Shown: piece by piece, positions 42,197 through 51,771 of the stretch | How positions within the stretch are numbered: the stretch's first letter is position 1 | Layout of the letters: each line of letters starts with the position of its first letter | Source: Halobaculum rubrum | Lineage (GTDB): Archaea; Halobacteriota; Halobacteria; Halobacteriales; Haloferacaceae | Length of the DNA: 64,000 nucleotides | Assembly: GCF_019880225.1 (NCBI RefSeq) | Contig: NZ_CP082284.1 | Location: 2,666,001-2,730,000 of the forward strand | Direction: 5' to 3' | Translations under genes and position numbers: made by a program | Notes under the pieces: model-generated | Databases searched by the model: none | The model's input: the letters and a program-made list of their open reading frames with translations, nothing else | Told to the model about the DNA's origin: nothing

Positions 42197-42754
42197 ATGG
42201 AAGAACTCGACCAGGTTTTGAAAAAGTACGCCTCCAGCCAGGATCTGATGGACCGGATCCGATACGTTGCCGAGACGTTGAGTGTGGAGTTCGATAAGTG
42301 GGACGACCAGTACGTGAGTGGTCCCAGCTTGTACTTTCTGGTCGTTGCCGAAACCGATTTCGAGGAGTACACCGACCCACTCGGCGAGAACATCTGGCCG
42401 ACCGATCGGTGTAAGATCGTCCTCGACTCGCTCGAGGGGTTTCGGCGGGTCGCCGAGGACGTCGCGTTCAGCCGGGACGGCGCGATCATCGTAACTGGAG
42501 ACGGAACGATTCAACGACAGATGGTGCGAGTTCGGAGCCCCAATCACGCGGAAGTGTCCGCAGTCGCGGACCTCGAGTACCCCGACTGGATGGGGACCAA
42601 ACACATGAGTGCCCTCGAAACATCGCTCCGAAAGAACGTCCTGTGGGCGATCACGCTCAGTGAAGAGAACGGTCGTGTCACCACGTATCTCGACGGCACA
42701 TATCAGGACTATCCCCGCGAGGAGATCGGCGGCCGGTGGCGACCGGACCAGTAG
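42197..42754 (+). CDS. DAC-like (DisA_N) domain protein, possible nucleotide cyclase relative
   Basis: A 185-residue protein with an N-terminal helical part (MEELDQVLKKYASSQDLMDR) and a domain resembling diadenylate cyclases: LYFLVVAETDFEEY, SRDGAIIVTGDGTIQRQMVR with the DGA motif, then MGTKHMSALETSLRKNVLWA and ITLSEENGRVTTYLDG. The second catalytic motif, RHR in active enzymes, reads KHM here, so it may be an inactive binder or have another substrate. Active enzymes make cyclic di-AMP. A TTTAATA box 31-37 bp upstream fits a short-leader transcript. Monocistronic, next to gene-free regions. Confidence 0.6.
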   Translation: MEELDQVLKKYASSQDLMDRIRYVAETLSVEFDKWDDQYVSGPSLYFLVVAETDFEEYTDPLGENIWPTDRCKIVLDSLEGFRRVAEDVAFSRDGAIIVTGDGTIQRQMVRVRSPNHAEVSAVADLEYPDWMGTKHMSALETSLRKNVLWAITLSEENGRVTTYLDGTYQDYPREEIGGRWRPDQ

Positions 42755-43075
42755 TGCCGTCCTCACGGTTCCGTTGAACCGGGAGACTGCTGGGCGGCGA
42801 ATACGCTATGGCGTTTCCCGGTTGGTTCGCTGGCTCGCTGTGCTCTGCTCACGGCTCACTCCGTTCGCCGTTCGCGTATTCGAGGCCTCCCTTCGTGAGA
42901 CTCGCTCTCTTTGTGGGCGGCTCGCCCGCAAGGTCGCCGCCGATTCCCGCGGGGTTCGCTTCGCTCACGCCGCGCTCTGCTCACGAGGACTCCGGTCGGC
43001 CTCGCTCCGCTCACGAGGACTCCGGTCGGCCTCGCTCTCGCCGCGCTTATTCGCGTCCACCACCCATTCGGAGGC
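42755..43075. repeat. 321-bp gene-free region with CTCGCT-type low-complexity repeats
   Basis: Composed largely of CTCGCT/GCTCAC-like words. A 30-bp unit occurs twice in tandem at 42981-43010 and 43011-43040, the copies differing only near their ends. No protein-coding signal. The same style of sequence occurs before purM (52536-52775) and inside the acyl-CoA synthetase gene (56650-56737). Confidence 0.7.
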
Positions 43076-43564
43076 ATGAGCGCCCCGCACCGCAACGACA
43101 TCGCGCCCGCGAGCGTCTCGGTCGCCCTCCGCGAGGAGGGCGTCGAGGTGGAGTACCTCGACGGCCGGGTCACCTTCTACCACGGCGTCCCGCAGGTCGT
43201 CGAGGAGACTCTCACCACCTCGCCGGGCAAGGAGACGCACGTGCTCGTCACCGACCCCACCGAGACGGAGGGTGTCCTGCTGTACGTGAACGACCTGCGG
43301 ACGCACGACGATATCCTCGAACAGACCGGCGTCGGTCGCGTCATCCTCGGCGAGGATGAGGATGAGGAGCTGTTTCCCGGCGTCACCGCCCGCCGGCCGG
43401 GGGGTCAACGCACCGAGATCGAGGCGGATCCCGAGGTCGCCGGCGGGCGCGTGTTCGCCTTCGTCGAAGACGACTGGGGCGAGGAGAGCTACGAGTTCGT
43501 CGCGGGCGACGACGCCGGCGACGTGGACGCCGACGCGGCCGCGGAGGGGAACGGGGGCGAGTGA
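43076..43564 (+). CDS. Haloarchaeal conserved protein (probably DUF5796)
   Basis: A 162-residue acidic protein of unknown function. It has an N-terminal VSVALREEGVEVEYLDGRVT, FYHGVPQVVEETLTTSPGKE, and a central VLLYVNDLRTHDDILEQTGV. The C-terminal stretch is rich in Asp, Gly and Glu. Assignment to DUF5796 is from memory of the family pattern. Cotranscription with the next gene (1-bp gap, TGAGATG) is likely. Confidence 0.8.
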   Translation: MSAPHRNDIAPASVSVALREEGVEVEYLDGRVTFYHGVPQVVEETLTTSPGKETHVLVTDPTETEGVLLYVNDLRTHDDILEQTGVGRVILGEDEDEELFPGVTARRPGGQRTEIEADPEVAGGRVFAFVEDDWGEESYEFVAGDDAGDVDADAAAEGNGGE

Positions 43565-43565
43565 G

Positions 43566-43799
43566 ATGAGCCTCCGGAAGCCGTGGCGAGACCTGGACCG
43601 ATCGGCGGCCGCCGCCGCGCCCGTCCGGCACGGCGTCTACGAGTTGGCCGACGCCGACGGGGAGCCGGTCGGACACGGAGTCGGCGTCCTCCGCGACGAG
43701 GTGAAGGAGGCGCTCGCCTACGGCGACGCTGCGAAGGTCCGGTGGCTCGTCGCGGAGTCGCGCGAGCACGCGGAACGCCTCGCGGACGACCGCTTCTGA
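43566..43799 (+). CDS. Small haloarchaeal protein, function unknown
   Basis: A 77-residue protein (MSLRKPWRDLDRSAAAAAPV, GVYELADADGEPVGHGVGVL). No catalytic or metal motif is seen. It begins one base after the upstream stop and so shares its transcript. The internal ELADADGEPVGHGVGVLRDE hints at a GIY-YIG-like or excinuclease-like beta hairpin, but this is too weak to name. Confidence 0.7.
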   Translation: MSLRKPWRDLDRSAAAAAPVRHGVYELADADGEPVGHGVGVLRDEVKEALAYGDAAKVRWLVAESREHAERLADDRF

Positions 43800-43842
43800 T
43801 CGGCGGTCGGACCGTCCGCGGCCCGAATTCCGGGGAACGGTC

Positions 43843-43977
43843 CTACTGGAGGTAGGAGGGGTCTTCCGCGTCGCAGTGCTCCTCGTGCTGTTCGGCGTCG
43901 TCGGGGTCGTCGAACAGCAGGCCGCAGGCGTCACACTGGTACCAGGTCATCTCGTCACGCTCCGTTGCCGTGACCAT
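43843..43977 (-). CDS. 44-residue zinc-finger small protein
   Basis: A complete small gene: ATG at 43977, stop TAG at 43843. The product reads MVTATERDEMTWYQCDACGL, then LFDDPDDAEQHEEHCDAEDP. Two cysteines (CDAC) plus His-x3-His (QHEEHC) give a C2H2-like zinc site. Such one-domain small zinc-finger proteins are common in haloarchaea, where some control biofilm formation or metabolism. Convergent with the 77-residue gene. Confidence 0.8.
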   Translation of the reverse strand: MVTATERDEMTWYQCDACGLLFDDPDDAEQHEEHCDAEDPSYLQ

Positions 43978-44057
43978 AGGTAGCATTCGGCGGGCCGAGG
44001 GTAAATCGCTACCGGCGCCGCGCGGCCGTCCCCGTCGCCGGCGGCGCGGTCGCCGAG

Positions 44058-44510
44058 TCAGAAGTCCGGGAGATCGTCAGGCGCCTCGAACTCGCTTTCC
44101 CAGTCGACGTACTCCGCCTTCAGCACCTCGCAGACGACCTGCCCGAACTCGGTCAACGCGGCGTTGATCGCCGACACCTGCTCCCAGCTCCGGAGGTCCG
44201 GGTGGAGGTCCCGCTCCTTCCAGTCTTCGGGGATCCCGGGGGCGTGGTAGCCGACGCGGTCGGCGAAGTCGTCCCAGAAGAAGTCGAACCGTCCGAACAG
44301 CTCCAGTTCGCCGGCGATGCGCCACGTGTCGGCGTCGATATCGGCGTCCGCGGCCCACCGGTCGAACGCTCCCTCCCACGCGCCCTCCCGGAGGAACGCT
44401 TCCAGCTCCTCGCGATGGTACTCGTCGCCGGCGACCTCCGTGTCGTCGTACTGGCTCGGGTCGACCGTCGAGAGGGTCGGCGTCGGGGGGATGTCGGCGT
44501 CGAGGCTCAT
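44058..44510 (-). CDS. Haloarchaeal conserved acidic protein, function unknown
   Basis: A 150-residue soluble protein. It has aromatic-rich helical stretches (RIAGELELFGRFDFFWDDFA, EDWKERDLHPDLRSWEQVSA) and a C-terminus VLKAEYVDWESEFEAPDDLP. No known motif. The ATG at 44510 (MSLDADIPPTP) was preferred to GTG 44537. Divergent from the HtrA-type gene across 131 bp. Confidence 0.75.
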   Translation of the reverse strand: MSLDADIPPTPTLSTVDPSQYDDTEVAGDEYHREELEAFLREGAWEGAFDRWAADADIDADTWRIAGELELFGRFDFFWDDFADRVGYHAPGIPEDWKERDLHPDLRSWEQVSAINAALTEFGQVVCEVLKAEYVDWESEFEAPDDLPDF

Positions 44511-44641
44511 GTCCGTTCGTACCCACGGACGCGGCAAATGCCTGCCGGACCGGGCGGTCCAGCGCGGCTCCCCCGAACCGCCCGACCACGTGGGACACCG
44601 AGAGCGCCGGAGTTATTCGGACCAGGACCCTACCGTGGTTC

Positions 44642-45748
44642 ATGCCAACACGACGCGACGTTCTGGCGGGGCTCGCGAGCGCGGGCGCCGTCGGCGCCGC
44701 CGGCTGCGTGCAGGTGGGCTCTTCCGACGCCGCCCCGCAGGCGGCCGACTCGAACGAAAGCGCGGGCACCGACGCCGGAGGACACGAGGCCGCGTCGTCG
44801 GCGACCGAGACCGACGTGTACCGGTCGACGATCCAGTCGGTCGTCGGCGTCCTCAACTACGGCCGGAACGGTCCCCAGGGAAGCGGGTCCGGCTTCGTCG
44901 CGGGCGACGGCTACGTCGTCACGAACCAGCACGTCGTCGCCGGCGCGACCGAGGTGAAGCTCCGGTTTCAGGGCAACACGTGGCGCGACGCCGAGATCGT
45001 CGGCACCGACGCCTACTCGGATCTCGCGGTGTTGCGCGCCGAGAACCGCCCCGAGTTCGCGACGCCGCTGTCGTGGGTCGACACCGACCCCGAGCCGCCG
45101 GTCGGGACCCCGGTGATGGCGATCGGCTCGCCGTACGGCTTCAGCGGCTCGGCCTCCACCGGCGTCATCTCCGGTGTCGACCGAGTGCTGTCGGCGCCGA
45201 ACAACTTCACCGTCGCCGACTCGGTGCAGACCGACGCCGCGCTCAACCCCGGGAACTCGGGCGGCCCCGTCGTCACCTTCGGCGGGGACGTCGCGGCGGT
45301 CGCCGCCCGCGGCGGCGGCGACAACCTCGGCTTCGGCGTCTCGGCCGAGCTGTCGAAGCAGGTCGTCCCCGCGCTCGCGACTGACGGCGAGTACGACCAC
45401 TCCTTCATGGGCGTTCGCCTCCTCGAGGTGACTCCCCTCATCGCGGAGGCGTACGACCTTGACGACGTGGGCGGCGTGCTCATCGTCGAGGTGCTCGATG
45501 ACGGACCCGCCGCCGGCACCCTCCGGGGAACCGACGACGAGCGGATCGTCGACGGCGTCAGCGTCCCCACCGGCGGCGACGTGGTCGTCGGGATCGGCGG
45601 CACCGACGTGGAGGTGCAGGCCGACCTCTCGAACTACCTCGCTTTGGAGACCGATCCCGGCGACGCCGTGGAGTTTATAGTGCTCCGTGACGGGTCCGAG
45701 ACGACTGTCTCGTTCGAACTCGGGGAGCGACCCGACCCCGGAATCTGA
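44642..45748 (+). CDS. HtrA/DegP-type trypsin-like serine protease, Tat lipoprotein
   Basis: A 368-residue extracytoplasmic protease. MPTRRDVLAGLASAGAVGAA followed by GC is a Tat signal with lipobox Cys22. The catalytic triad is His97 (VVTNQHVVA), Asp127 (AYSDLAVL) and Ser206 (LNPGNSGGPVV). A C-terminal PDZ-like domain covers ~245-350 (GVRLLEVTPLIAEAYDLDDV, GDVVVGIGGTDVEVQADLSN). One PDZ is typical of DegS/HtrA-like quality-control proteases. Solitary gene. Confidence 0.9.
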   Translation: MPTRRDVLAGLASAGAVGAAGCVQVGSSDAAPQAADSNESAGTDAGGHEAASSATETDVYRSTIQSVVGVLNYGRNGPQGSGSGFVAGDGYVVTNQHVVAGATEVKLRFQGNTWRDAEIVGTDAYSDLAVLRAENRPEFATPLSWVDTDPEPPVGTPVMAIGSPYGFSGSASTGVISGVDRVLSAPNNFTVADSVQTDAALNPGNSGGPVVTFGGDVAAVAARGGGDNLGFGVSAELSKQVVPALATDGEYDHSFMGVRLLEVTPLIAEAYDLDDVGGVLIVEVLDDGPAAGTLRGTDDERIVDGVSVPTGGDVVVGIGGTDVEVQADLSNYLALETDPGDAVEFIVLRDGSETTVSFELGERPDPGI

Positions 45749-45815
45749 GTCTCGGTCGATCCTCGGCGTCGCAGTCCGTTTTCCTCCCCTCCCGATCCGT
45801 CTCGGTCCGTTCCGT

Positions 45816-48266
45816 TCAGTTCCCGCGGCTCTCGGTCCCGTTCGCGTCGCGGTCCGTCACGCCTGGCTCTCCGCCGTCGGCGACCGCCCCGTCGTCGCCG
45901 AACTCGAAGTCGCCGCGGTCGTCGACTCCGCGGTCGCTCGGACGGGCCTCGACGCCGCCCTCGGCTGCCGCATCCTCCCCCGTCTCGAAGCTCCCCGCCA
46001 GCTCCCGCAGGTCGGCCGCCCGCCCCGCGAGTCGCTCGACCTCGCCGCTCACCTGGTTCAGCGACGCGGACTGTTCGGCGGCCGCCGCCGACACGCTGTC
46101 GGCCTCCGCGGCGGCCTCCTCGCTCACGCTCGCGACCTCGTCGGCCATGGCGACGACCTCCTCGGCGCTCGCGGCCTGATCGTCGGCCGCGGTGGAGATG
46201 GACTGGACGCCGTCGTTGGCCTCCTCGACGGCCTCGACCACGTCGCCGAGCGCGTCCAGTCCCGTCTCGATCGTCTCGGCGCCATCCTCGACGCGCTCGC
46301 TGGTCTCCTCGATGTCCTCGACGGCGTCGGCGGTCGACGACTGCACCGCCTCGATCCGGTCGGCGATCCGGCCGGTCGCCTCGCGGGTCTCCGTCGCCAG
46401 AGTCTTGACCTCCTCGGCGACGACGGCGAAGCCGTCGCCCTCGGCGCCCGCATGGGCGGCCTCGATGGAGGCGTTGAGCGCCAGCGTGTTCGTCTGCTCG
46501 GCGATGTCGTCGATCAGGTCGACGATGTCGCCGATCGCCGTCACCTCGGACTCGAGGCCGCGAACGACCTCGGCGGTCGACTGCGTGTGTTCCTCGATGG
46601 CGGCCATCTCCTCGACGGCCTCGTCCGCCAGATCGGCGCCGCGGTCGCCGCGCTCGGCGGCCTCCTCGCTCATGTTCGCGACCTGATCGGCGGTCGCAGC
46701 GACCTCCTCGACGGCCGCCGACAGGTCGGACATCTCGGCGGTCACCTCCTGGAGGTGGCTCACCTGCTTGTCGACGCCCGCGGCGATCTCGTCGGTCGAG
46801 TCGGCCACCTCGCCGGCGGCGCGCTCGGCCTCGGCGACGCCGGCGTCCGCCTCCTCGCTGGCGGCCGCGACCGCGGCGGCGGCGCGGTCGACCTCCCCGA
46901 CGGTCGCCGCCAGCTCGTCCATCATCTCGTTGAACTCCGCGGCGATCCGCGCCATCGACTCGTCGTCCACGTCGGCGTCCATCCGGGCGGTGAGGTCGCC
47001 CTCGGCCGCCCGCTCCATGGTCTCGCCGTACGACTCGGCGGCGGTCGCGAGCGCCTCGTTGGTCGCGCGCATCTCCTCGATCAGCGACTCGAGTTCGTCG
47101 CGCATCTCCGTGAGGGCCTCGCCGAGTTCGCCGGGGACGGTCCGATCGAGCACCGGCGCGTCGAACTCGCCGTCGGCGACGGCCGTCGCTTGCGCGGTCG
47201 CGGTCGCGAGGTAGCGTCGGACCTCCCCGAACGACTCCTGGACTGCGCCGACCTCGTCGATCCGATCGTCGGGCTCGGCGGCGGCCGAGTCGGTGTCACC
47301 GGCCGCGAGCGCCTCGGCGCGGGTCGCGAGGTCCCGCAGCGTCCGCGAGGTCGACCGACCCAGAGTCACACCGATGACGAGAAAGCCCAGCGCGGCGATA
47401 CCGATGACGGCACCCAGGGCGAGCCGAACCTGCGTCACCAGCGCGTACGCGGCCGACTGCGGCATCGACCGGATGACGACCCAGTCGGTTCCGTCGACCG
47501 GCGCGTACGCCATCACGGTGTTCGTCCCCGCCATGTCGTGGGCGCCAGCCGTCTCTTGGCCGTGGGTGAGCGCGTGGGAGTCGAGGCCGCCGGCGAACTG
47601 TTGGCCCAGCACCTCGGCGTCCGAGCTGAACAGGACCGTGGCGCTCCCGGCGTCGACGACCCGGGTATCGCCCTCAGATCCTGTCGTCGCGTCACCCGCA
47701 ACGGCGGCGGCGTCGACGGTCATCACGAGCGCGCGATCGGTTCCGGGAACGCCGCTCGCGAACGCCATCCAGTGGGCGCCGTTGCGCTCGTACGTCGACG
47801 AGACGACCGCTTCGGTCGGCTTGACCGCCGAGAGGTCCGTCGCCCCGGACTCCCAGTCGATCCCGGTCAGCGTCGTGCCGACGGCGTTGTCGGTCGTGCT
47901 GCGCTCGACCGCCATCGAGTTCACGTCGACGTAGTGGAGGGCGATGACACGGCCCGACAGCCGCTCGAACTCGTGTTCGATCGTCGTCTGCACCGCCCCG
48001 CCGTCGCCTGCGTCTCTCTCCAGCTGTTGAGAGACGAGCCTGACCGACTGTTCGTTGTTGTCGACCCAGCTCGACACCTCGCTGGCGGTCGTCTCCGCGT
48101 TCGAGCTGAGATCGTCGTGCGTCTGGTCGGTCAGCGTCGCGGCGACCTGCCCTTGCAGCGCGAACCCGGCGGCCGTGACGACCAGCAGCGTCGCCAGCGT
48201 GAGCGCCGTGAACTTCCTGAGGTACGTTCTCCTCAGGGCGTCTGGAATGCGACTCATGCTCCCCAT
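45816..48266 (-). CDS. Methyl-accepting chemotaxis transducer (Htr type)
   Basis: An 816-residue receptor. TM1 is [20 protein letters not shown] near residue 20, followed by an extracellular Cache-like sensor (~45-275), TM2 ([20 protein letters not shown]) and two HAMP domains (to ~440). A long cytoplasmic coiled coil has the hairpin [20 protein letters not shown], the CheA/CheW contact tip. Glutamate/glutamine pairs for methylation are present ([11 protein letters not shown]). The start is ATG at 48266 or ATG at 48257. No che genes are nearby. The ligand is unknown. Confidence 0.92.
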   Translation of the reverse strand: MGSMSRIPDALRRTYLRKFTALTLATLLVVTAAGFALQGQVAATLTDQTHDDLSSNAETTASEVSSWVDNNEQSVRLVSQQLERDAGDGGAVQTTIEHEFERLSGRVIALHYVDVNSMAVERSTTDNAVGTTLTGIDWESGATDLSAVKPTEAVVSSTYERNGAHWMAFASGVPGTDRALVMTVDAAAVAGDATTGSEGDTRVVDAGSATVLFSSDAEVLGQQFAGGLDSHALTHGQETAGAHDMAGTNTVMAYAPVDGTDWVVIRSMPQSAAYALVTQVRLALGAVIGIAALGFLVIGVTLGRSTSRTLRDLATRAEALAAGDTDSAAAEPDDRIDEVGAVQESFGEVRRYLATATAQATAVADGEFDAPVLDRTVPGELGEALTEMRDELESLIEEMRATNEALATAAESYGETMERAAEGDLTARMDADVDDESMARIAAEFNEMMDELAATVGEVDRAAAAVAAASEEADAGVAEAERAAGEVADSTDEIAAGVDKQVSHLQEVTAEMSDLSAAVEEVAATADQVANMSEEAAERGDRGADLADEAVEEMAAIEEHTQSTAEVVRGLESEVTAIGDIVDLIDDIAEQTNTLALNASIEAAHAGAEGDGFAVVAEEVKTLATETREATGRIADRIEAVQSSTADAVEDIEETSERVEDGAETIETGLDALGDVVEAVEEANDGVQSISTAADDQAASAEEVVAMADEVASVSEEAAAEADSVSAAAAEQSASLNQVSGEVERLAGRAADLRELAGSFETGEDAAAEGGVEARPSDRGVDDRGDFEFGDDGAVADGGEPGVTDRDANGTESRGN

Positions 48267-48402
48267 TTCGGCGAGAGATACTTACGACCAATCCTCCAGA
48301 TATCAGCCCGGAGAACTACCTCGTTCGGCGCGCGCTACCGCAACCGCCGAAATCGACGGGGTGCGTCGGCGCGGAACCGGCACCGAACGCCGGCCGCGGA
48401 CC

Positions 48403-48933
48403 TCATCCCAGCCGTTCGCTCACGTCGGTCAACTGCGCCCGCCGTTCCTCGGTCGCCTCCTCGCGCAACGCCGCTTCCTCCGGGGTCGGACACTCGAGGT
48501 CCGGCACGGGCGTCGGCGTACCGTCCTCGTCGAGCGCGACGAACGTGAGAAACGAGGTGGTCGTCCGCCGCTCCTCGCCGGTTCTGGGGTTCTCGGCGCG
48601 AACGTCGACCTTCACGTCGACGCTTGTGCGGCCGGTGTTGAACACGTACGCTTCGATCACGGCCACCTCGCCCAAGTCGATGGGTGCGATGAAGTCGACG
48701 TGGTCCATCGACGCCGTGACGCACTGGCGCCGCGAGAAGCGCATCGCCGCGATGGCGCCGCAGATGTCCATCCAGTGGAGGACCGCGCCACCCAACGCCC
48801 GCCCGAGGTTGTTCGTGTCGTTGGGAAGCAACAATTCCGTCATCTCCGTGTACGAGGCGGCGAGCGTTCCCTCCTCGTCGTCGCGGGCGTCTCCGTCGGC
48901 TGCTCCGTCGACGGCGTCGTTGTCGTCGGTCAT
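48403..48933 (-). CDS. Acyl-CoA thioesterase (hotdog fold)
   Basis: A 176-residue enzyme hydrolysing acyl-CoA. Hotdog-fold features are MTELLLPNDTNNLGRALGGA with catalytic Asn/Asp region, VTASMDHVDFIAPIDLGEVA and TFVALDEDGTPTPVPDL, typical of YciA/BACH-type thioesterases. A low-complexity acidic N-terminus (~25 residues) precedes it. The ATG at 48933 replaces a longer non-coding extension. Solitary gene. Confidence 0.87.
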   Translation of the reverse strand: MTDDNDAVDGAADGDARDDEEGTLAASYTEMTELLLPNDTNNLGRALGGAVLHWMDICGAIAAMRFSRRQCVTASMDHVDFIAPIDLGEVAVIEAYVFNTGRTSVDVKVDVRAENPRTGEERRTTTSFLTFVALDEDGTPTPVPDLECPTPEEAALREEATEERRAQLTDVSERLG

Positions 48934-49053
48934 AGCGGGTCCTTCCGGTGGCGTGGGTCTCAACTCCTGCGGTGTCGCTCCCGACAGTTTCGAGGAACGA
49001 GACGCGCGGTCGCCGTCCGAACCGTTATGCGGGGATCGACCGAACGGTGGCAC

Positions 49054-49233
49054 GTGATAACGAACCGTGATATCACGTCGCGGGAACTCCTCGACGAGGC
49101 CCTCGACGAGTTGGTCGACTCCGCCCGCGCGAACGGTGTCTCCGACGACGAGACCGCGGAGGCGCTACGTGTTCGGGCGGCCGGAATCGCGGGCGGAGCG
49201 GACGGAGAGACCGAAACGGGGTCCGAAGCCTGA
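49054..49233 (+). CDS. Small haloarchaeal protein, function unknown
   Basis: 59 residues from GTG 49054 (ITNRDITSRELLDEALDELV, ARANGVSDDETAEALRVRAA); ATG 49027 in the same frame would add nine residues. The sequence is acidic and helical with strong haloarchaeal coding bias, so it is likely translated. It lies between the thioesterase (divergent) and the DUF151 gene (convergent). No motif recognised. Confidence 0.6.
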   Translation: MITNRDITSRELLDEALDELVDSARANGVSDDETAEALRVRAAGIAGGADGETETGSEA

Positions 49234-49245
49234 CCGCGACGCCGC

Positions 49246-49776
49246 TCAGCGGGAGCGGAACTCGTCGTCCGGGTCCGACTCCGAGCGGCTGCTCTCTCGA
49301 TCTCGGGGACCGGAACCCCGGGGTCCTGGGTCGTCGCTGTCGGCGTCCACGTCGAACGACTTCGGCGGCTGCCCGGCGGTGTCGATCACCTCGTCGCTCA
49401 CGCGGATCGGACACTCGAGCCGGGCGGCGATGGCGATAGCGTCGCTGGGGCGGGCGTCGAAGACGAACCGGTCCGGCTCGCCGTCGACGTAGCGCTCGGC
49501 GGTGAGTTTGCCGTAGAAGGTGCCGTCGACGATGTCGTCGATCCGGACGGAGTCGACCGCGCCGCCGAACTCCGTCACCATCTCGACGAGCAGGTCGTGG
49601 GTGAGCGGTCGATCGAACGGCTCGCCCGCGAGCGCGTCGCGGATCGAGCGCGCCTGATCCGGGGTCACGAAGATCGGGAGATACTCCCCGCGGGTGCGGA
49701 GCACGACCGCGGGAACCTCCTCGCCGTCCGGCCCCGCCCCCACGCCGATGCCGGCGACCTCGGCCTCGTGGTCCAT
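49246..49776 (-). CDS. Bifunctional nuclease (BFN/DUF151) family protein
   Basis: A 176-residue protein. The BFN domain covers ~1-140: VPAVVLRTRGEYLPIFVTPD, PLTHDLLVEMVTEFGGAVDS, TFYGKLTAERYVDGEPDRFV and DARPSDAIAIAARLECPIRV, the last being the family's most conserved motif. The C-terminal ~35 residues are disordered. Members were reported with nuclease activity in plants and bacteria; the archaeal role is unknown. The ATG at 49776 avoids an upstream non-coding extension. Confidence 0.87.
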   Translation of the reverse strand: MDHEAEVAGIGVGAGPDGEEVPAVVLRTRGEYLPIFVTPDQARSIRDALAGEPFDRPLTHDLLVEMVTEFGGAVDSVRIDDIVDGTFYGKLTAERYVDGEPDRFVFDARPSDAIAIAARLECPIRVSDEVIDTAGQPPKSFDVDADSDDPGPRGSGPRDRESSRSESDPDDEFRSR

Positions 49777-49950
49777 ACGCACACCATGCGGGCCGGGCAT
49801 GAATACCTACCGTGCCGTCCCGAGCCGAGCACCCGTCGGTCCGGAACCCGTCCGCGACGCGAGACGTGAGACTCCGACAGGCGTATACGGACCGGACGGA
49901 AAAACCCGGCCAATGAGTACCGGAACCGGATCGCGCGCGGGGTCGCGACC

Positions 49951-51771
49951 GTGAGCCGCGATCCCGACGCCGCGGATACGCCCACCTCTGACGTGGTCGG
50001 CGACCGCACTGCCGACACAGGTGAGGCCCCTGCGTCCGCCTCGTCGGCCGCCGACGGCCCAGCCTCCGCCACCGGACCGCAACCCTCCAACGAGCGTGGC
50101 GAGGGGAGCGTCCGCGTCGTCGGCACGGCCCACGTCTCGGAGGCGTCCGTCCGCGAGGTCGAGGAGACGGTCGCCGAGGAGCGTCCCGACGTCGTCGCCG
50201 TCGAACTCGACGAGGGGCGCTACCGGCAGATGAAGGGAGAGACGCCCGACGACCTCGACCCCGGCGACCTGCTTCGGGGCAACACCGTCTTCCAGTTCCT
50301 CGCGTACTGGATGCTCTCGTACGTCCAGACGCGGATGGGCGACCGGTTCGACATCGACCCCGGGGCGGAGCTGCTGGCGGCGGTCGAGACCGCCGAGGAC
50401 CTCGAGATCTCGGTGGCGCTCGTCGACCGCGACATCCAGACGACGATCCAGCGCTTCTGGGCGCGGCTCTCGCTGATCGAGAAGCTGCGCATGGTCGGCG
50501 CGCTCGCGTTCGGCGTCACCGATCCCCGCGTCGCGGGGGTCACGTTCGGCCTGCTCGTGGGCGTCCTGCTCGGCCCGGCGATCGGGCTGTTCGGCGGCGC
50601 AGTCGGGATCACCGACGCCGTGCTTACGCGCGTCGGCGTCGGCGCGCTCGTCGGCGCCGTCGCGGGGTATCTCGGCTACCGCGCCGCGTCGCCGACGCTG
50701 GGCGGCGACGACGCGGATGGGTCCGGAGGCGTGACCGCGCTCGGCGTCGGTGCGATCGTCGCGGTCGCGGTCGCCGCCGCGGTGACGGTCACCGGCGCCG
50801 GTGTCGACGCGGTCGCCGGGCTGCTCTCGGGCACCCTCGTGCGCGCGGCCGGGAGCCTGGCGCTTGGACTCGTCGCGGGGGTGTTCGTCGGCGCGCTCGC
50901 GGCCGTGGCCATCGACGCGCTCGACCTCGCGCCCGCCGCCGACGGCGACGACCTCGAGGGGTTCGACCCGGACGATCTGACCGACACCGACGTGGTGACG
51001 GCGATGATGGAGGAGTTCCGGGAGTTCTCCCCCGGCGGCGCCGAGGCGCTCATCGACGAGCGCGACGCGTACATCGCCCACCAGCTCGTGGGACTCCGGA
51101 ACGAGGGGTACGACGTGGTCGCGGTCGTCGGCGCGGGTCACCGCGCCGGCATCGAGTCGTACCTCGCGAACCCCGAGTCGTTGCCACCGATGGACTCGCT
51201 CGTCGGCTCCGCATCGAAGGGGGGGATCCCGTGGGGGAAGATCGCCGCGTTCGGCATCTCGGCGGCGTTCATCGGCTTCTTCGTCCTGCTGGCGATGGCC
51301 GGCGTGCGCAACGAGCAGCTACTTACGCTGTTCGCCGCGTGGTTCGTGATCAACGGCGTGTTCGCGGCCGGGCTGGCGAAGCTCGCGGGCGCCCGCTGGC
51401 GCTCGGCGGGCGTCGGCGGCGCCGTCGCGTGGATGACCTCCGTCAATCCGCTGCTTGCGCCGGGGTGGTTCACGGGGTACATGGAGCTGCGCCACCTCAC
51501 CGTGAACGTCTCCGACATCGGCACGCTGAACGAGCTGCTGTCGGACGAGTCGCGGCCGATCCGCGCCATCGCCTCGGACATGCTCGACGTGCCGCTGTTC
51601 CGGCTGATCGTCGTTGTCGCGGCGACGAACATCGGGAGTCTCGTCGCCTCGCTGCTGTTCGCGGCGTACGTCGTCCCGGTGTTCGCCGGGTCGCTCGACG
51701 CGAGCATCACCGACCTGATGGTTCAGGGCGCTCGCGAATCCGCACGGGTCATCTGGGGGGCCGTCGCGTGA
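49951..51771 (+). CDS. TraB/PrgY-family membrane protein
   Basis: A 606-residue protein. After ~50 low-complexity residues the TraB domain begins (VRVVGTAHVSEASVREVEET, VVAVELDEGRYRQM) with the GTAHxS and ELD motifs of the Tiki/EreA-like metal-dependent fold. VVAVVGAGHRAGIESYL closes the domain around residue 400. Two membrane blocks (six or more helices) lie at ~190-330 and ~430-600. Bacterial PrgY inhibits a peptide pheromone, so members are thought to be peptide-handling membrane proteins. It overlaps the S2P-like gene by 4 bp (GTGA), suggesting joint action in membrane proteolysis; this is inference. Confidence 0.87.
   Translation: MSRDPDAADTPTSDVVGDRTADTGEAPASASSAADGPASATGPQPSNERGEGSVRVVGTAHVSEASVREVEETVAEERPDVVAVELDEGRYRQMKGETPDDLDPGDLLRGNTVFQFLAYWMLSYVQTRMGDRFDIDPGAELLAAVETAEDLEISVALVDRDIQTTIQRFWARLSLIEKLRMVGALAFGVTDPRVAGVTFGLLVGVLLGPAIGLFGGAVGITDAVLTRVGVGALVGAVAGYLGYRAASPTLGGDDADGSGGVTALGVGAIVAVAVAAAVTVTGAGVDAVAGLLSGTLVRAAGSLALGLVAGVFVGALAAVAIDALDLAPAADGDDLEGFDPDDLTDTDVVTAMMEEFREFSPGGAEALIDERDAYIAHQLVGLRNEGYDVVAVVGAGHRAGIESYLANPESLPPMDSLVGSASKGGIPWGKIAAFGISAAFIGFFVLLAMAGVRNEQLLTLFAAWFVINGVFAAGLAKLAGARWRSAGVGGAVAWMTSVNPLLAPGWFTGYMELRHLTVNVSDIGTLNELLSDESRPIRAIASDMLDVPLFRLIVVVAATNIGSLVASLLFAAYVVPVFAGSLDASITDLMVQGARESARVIWGAVA

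Noticed and set aside
45687-48548. A 953-codon open frame on the plus strand over the chemoreceptor
   Set aside because: The minus frame shows HAMP, hairpin tip and membrane segments; the plus frame has no domain and is a shadow.
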